Shown: in pieces, positions 61,807 through 64,000 of the stretch
How positions within the stretch are numbered: the stretch's first letter is position 1
How the letters are laid out: the number at the start of each line of letters is the position of its first letter
Origin: Rahnella ecdela
GTDB lineage: Bacteria > Pseudomonadota > Gammaproteobacteria > Enterobacterales > Enterobacteriaceae
DNA length: 64,000 bases
Assembly (NCBI RefSeq): GCF_019049625.1
Contig: NZ_JAFMOY010000130.1
Location: 297,544-361,543, forward strand
Direction: 5' to 3'
Notes under the pieces: model-generated
Seen by the model: only the letters and a program-made list of their open reading frames with translations
What the model was told of the DNA's origin: nothing
The model's database searches: none
Program-made: the position numbers and the translations under genes

Positions 61807-62997
61807 ATGAAAAGACTTACATTATTGATAAGTGGAATTTTATTTTCTGCCAGCCCGCAGGCAGCGGGTTTATACCTTTATGAAATCGGTACAGAGGATA
61901 CCGGTCTGGCCGGTGCAGGACAGGCCGCGCGTGCGCAGGATGCCTCAACGCTGATGTCCAATCCCGCGGGAATGACCGAACTTCCTGATCACATGCTGAC
62001 TGGCGGAATACAGGCGCTGTATGGCCATACGCCCTATTCTCTCGATGATAATTCCGCGCTGAAAGGTAAAAGTCCCGGCAATACCATCGGCTGGTTTCCG
62101 GGTGCCAATATGTTTTATGCACAGCGCCTGAATGACTCAGTTTCCGCCGGGATCGGGCTGTATGGGAACAATGGTTTGGGACTGGATTTTGGCGACTGGG
62201 CGGCTGATCGTCTTATCAAGAAAAGCACGCTTATCGGCTTAACCCTCAGCCCGGCATTGGCCTGGAAAGTCAATGAGCGTCTCTCCTGGGGTGTTGGTTT
62301 AGGGATTAATTACGGTTTTCTTTCGCTGACCCGTGAGGTGGATGGCGACGATAAAAAACAAAACGATCATGACTGGGCGCTCAATTTCCGTACCGGTATT
62401 TTATTCAAAGCCACTGAAAACACCCGCATTGGCCTCAATTATGCCAGCAAAACACAATACCATTTCAGCATTGATGCCAAAGCCCGTTTCCCTCAGATTA
62501 ATAACGCCGAATATACCTTACCGCTTGCGGCACAAGTGAATACACCCGACCAGCTCATGCTGAGCGTGGTGCATGACATCAATAAACGCTGGTCGGTGAT
62601 GGGCGATTTAGGCTAGCAGAACTGGAGCGAATACGGCAGTAATCAGATTTACACCGGCAACAATCCGCTGGAACGTGAAAATAAATTGCAGGATACCTGG
62701 CATACGGCGTTAGGGGCACAGTTCCGCCCGAATGATACCTGGCGGTTAAATGCCGGTGTTGCCTATGACAGCAGTTTTTATAAATCGCAGGATGATACTT
62801 CGCTGACTACGCCTTCCGGCGCAGCGTGGCGTTTCGGCACCGGAGCACAATATCAGCTGACCCCGGCCAGTAACATCGGGGTGGCGTTTGAATATCTGAC
62901 CATGGAGTCATCAAGGGTCAAAACACCACTCATTAAAGGAGAATATCAGGATCCTTCCCTGTACTTTTTCAGCATGAATTACAGCTATAAATTTTGA
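61807..62997 (+). pseudogene. FadL/OmpP1/TodX-type outer-membrane channel with in-frame TAG
   Basis: The full reading frame is 396 codons with a signal peptide (LTLLISGILFSASPQAAG) and the FadL-family N-terminal pattern: AGAGQAARAQDASTLMSNPAGMTEL. A TAG codon at 62614-62616 interrupts the frame at residue 270, directly after GDLG; the same frame continues with QNWSEYGSNQIY and ends with SLYFFSMNYSYKF, a normal barrel terminus. In FadL proteins a Trp is expected here (DLGWQxWS), so TGG to TAG is the simplest change. Channels of this family take up fatty acids and other hydrophobic compounds. A truncated 269-residue product would not close the barrel unless the stop is read through. Confidence 0.88.
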
Positions 62998-63303
62998 GCC
63001 TGACTCCGCCGTGTTGATGACAATATCAGGCGGAGAAATCGGAATCCCTCACAGTACCGTTTCCAAAACTCGATCCCTTTGATCATTAAAATCAATTGTT
63101 TAATTTAAAATTAAACAAGTTAAATCATTGCCTGTTTCCAAAATAAGGCATGATCGTCCGTTCATATTTCACAGGGTGAATTGATCACTTCATATTTTGA
63201 AACGTGATTATTACCTTTTAATTCAAAATGTAATGTTAAACCTCAAAACTTGACTATACTCAATTTGACTTAATTCCTGCCCTTAATGAACGGAGTGACC
63301 ACC
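62998..63303. promoter_or_regulatory. Upstream region of the arylsulfatase with 23-bp palindrome
   Basis: This AT-rich gap of 306 bp contains a perfect palindrome at 63096-63118: TTGTTTAATTT, central A, AAATTAAACAA. It lies about 185 bp before the sulfatase start and is a candidate operator. Several related TTTAAnnnnTTAAA-like motifs follow. No ORF is present. Confidence 0.6.
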
Positions 63304-64000
63304 ATGGTTGACAAAGTATCTTTCAGGCGAACGATGGTTGCCAGCATGCTCGCATTGATATCAAGTGCTGCTGCGGCAGCGACTCCCCAGCCTGCTGCGG
63401 GATCGCCTGAAAATGCCCCCAAACAAGACAGCTCTAAACCCAATATTGTTGTGATTTTTGGCGATGACATTGGTTACTGGAATTTAAGTACCTATAACCA
63501 GGGAATGCTTGGATATAAAACGCCTAACATTGACAGTATTGCCAATGAAGGTGCGAAGTTCACGTCCTACTACGCTGAACAGAGCTCAACGGCCGGGCGT
63601 TCTTCGTTCATTACCGGGCAGATGCCTTTCCGTACAGGCATGAGTAAAGTGGGTATGCCTGGCGCACCGCAAGGGTTGCAGAAAGAAGACCCGACCATTG
63701 CCAATATTCTTAAACAACTGGGGTACGCCACCGGTCAGTTTGGTAAAAACCACCTCGGCGATCGCGACGAATTCTTGCCTACCGCCCATGGATTTGATGA
63801 GTTCTTCGGTAATCTTTATCATCTGAATGCGGAAGAAGAACCGGAAAACCCTGACTATCCGAAAGACCCGGCGTTCCGTAAAGAATTCGGCCCGCGCGGC
63901 GTCATCAAAAGTTCTGCTGATGGCAAAATTGAGGATACCGGCCCGCTGACCATCAAACGTATGGGCACAGTGGATGAAGAAACTCTGGCAGCAAATAACG
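63304..64000 (+). CDS. Arylsulfatase, serine type (truncated by window end)
   Basis: Of this gene 232 codons are present; it runs off the window end. A signal peptide ([16 protein letters not shown]) is followed by the sulfatase core: [18 protein letters not shown] (metal-binding Asp pair) and the active-site motif [12 protein letters not shown]. The residue to be converted to formylglycine is Ser, as in Klebsiella AtsA, so maturation would need an AtsB-type radical SAM enzyme, which is not in the window. GGAG precedes ATG 63304. With the FadL-like channel and the barrel cluster next to it, uptake or processing of a sulfated hydrophobic compound is possible. Confidence 0.9.
   Translation, partial: MVDKVSFRRTMVASMLALISSAAAAATPQPAAGSPENAPKQDSSKPNIVVIFGDDIGYWNLSTYNQGMLGYKTPNIDSIANEGAKFTSYYAEQSSTAGRSSFITGQMPFRTGMSKVGMPGAPQGLQKEDPTIANILKQLGYATGQFGKNHLGDRDEFLPTAHGFDEFFGNLYHLNAEEEPENPDYPKDPAFRKEFGPRGVIKSSADGKIEDTGPLTIKRMGTVDEETLAANN

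Overview
The window reads as a chromosomal segment of an enterobacterium close to Rahnella, Serratia, Ewingella or Rouxiella (Yersiniaceae-like). This is inferred from protein resemblance recalled from known families (FumA, HlyE, Mtr, Kup, YdgJ, UmuD, YbjI, SitABCD/MntR, MntP) and from a moderately GC-rich backbone. No rRNA or tRNA gene, CRISPR array or replication origin was seen. Both ends cut genes: an anion permease on the left and an arylsulfatase on the right.

Left part (1-9.8 kb). A DASS permease end and class I fumarase form a dicarboxylate unit. They are followed by a frameshifted YqjC-like gene, a DUF3750 protein, a small unknown gene and a full-length haemolysin E (ClyA) pore toxin. 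A LacI-regulated operon (transporter, TIM-barrel isomerase, repressor) has two GTAATCGATTAC-type operators. The same palindrome recurs 44 kb away in front of a ydgJ-type dehydrogenase, so the two loci probably form one regulon.

Genomic island (about 10.15-20.11 kb). An AT-rich island of about 10 kb has split an SDR-family dehydrogenase gene: the C-terminal half lies at the left edge and the N-terminal half at the right edge. The integrase is of the CP4-57/P4 type. The left junction carries a copy of a tmRNA (ssrA) 3' end plus its terminator, so the element normally targets ssrA and here sits in a secondary site. Cargo looks defensive: an AAA-type ATPase coupled to a small protein with a possible PD-(D/E)xK motif, a McrA-like HNH endonuclease, an Abi-like HEPN protein and an ASCH protein. 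There are also an alpha/beta hydrolase, a GNAT fragment, IS66 debris and an IS3-family element. Six copies of a roughly 70-bp double-hairpin repeat lie between the cargo genes.

Middle part (20.1-47 kb). This holds an HxlR regulator, a TetR/hydrolase pair with two matching operators, and an MFS exporter. An ABC-F ATPase is preceded by a short leader ORF and alternative RNA stems, which suggests attenuation. A pirin, a long non-coding stretch with its own terminator, and mtr follow. Next is a PTS/SIS amino-sugar-type operon with a 34-bp perfect palindrome as operator. The SitABCD manganese/iron transporter is divergent from mntR with a MntR-like box between them. Further on are envelope proteins, a ROK-regulated MFS/HAD unit and a polar amino acid ABC transporter.

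Right part (47-64 kb). This holds a LysR/hydrolase pair, kup, ydgJ, umuD without umuC and the manganese exporter gene mntP. Two tandem paralogous predicted beta-barrel proteins follow. A compact operon then encodes three predicted outer-membrane barrels, a DUF4056 protein and a periplasmic HAD hydrolase. It is divergent from a FadL-like channel gene interrupted by one in-frame TAG, which is followed by a serine-type arylsulfatase. The last group may form one little-studied envelope system for a lipid or sulfated substrate.
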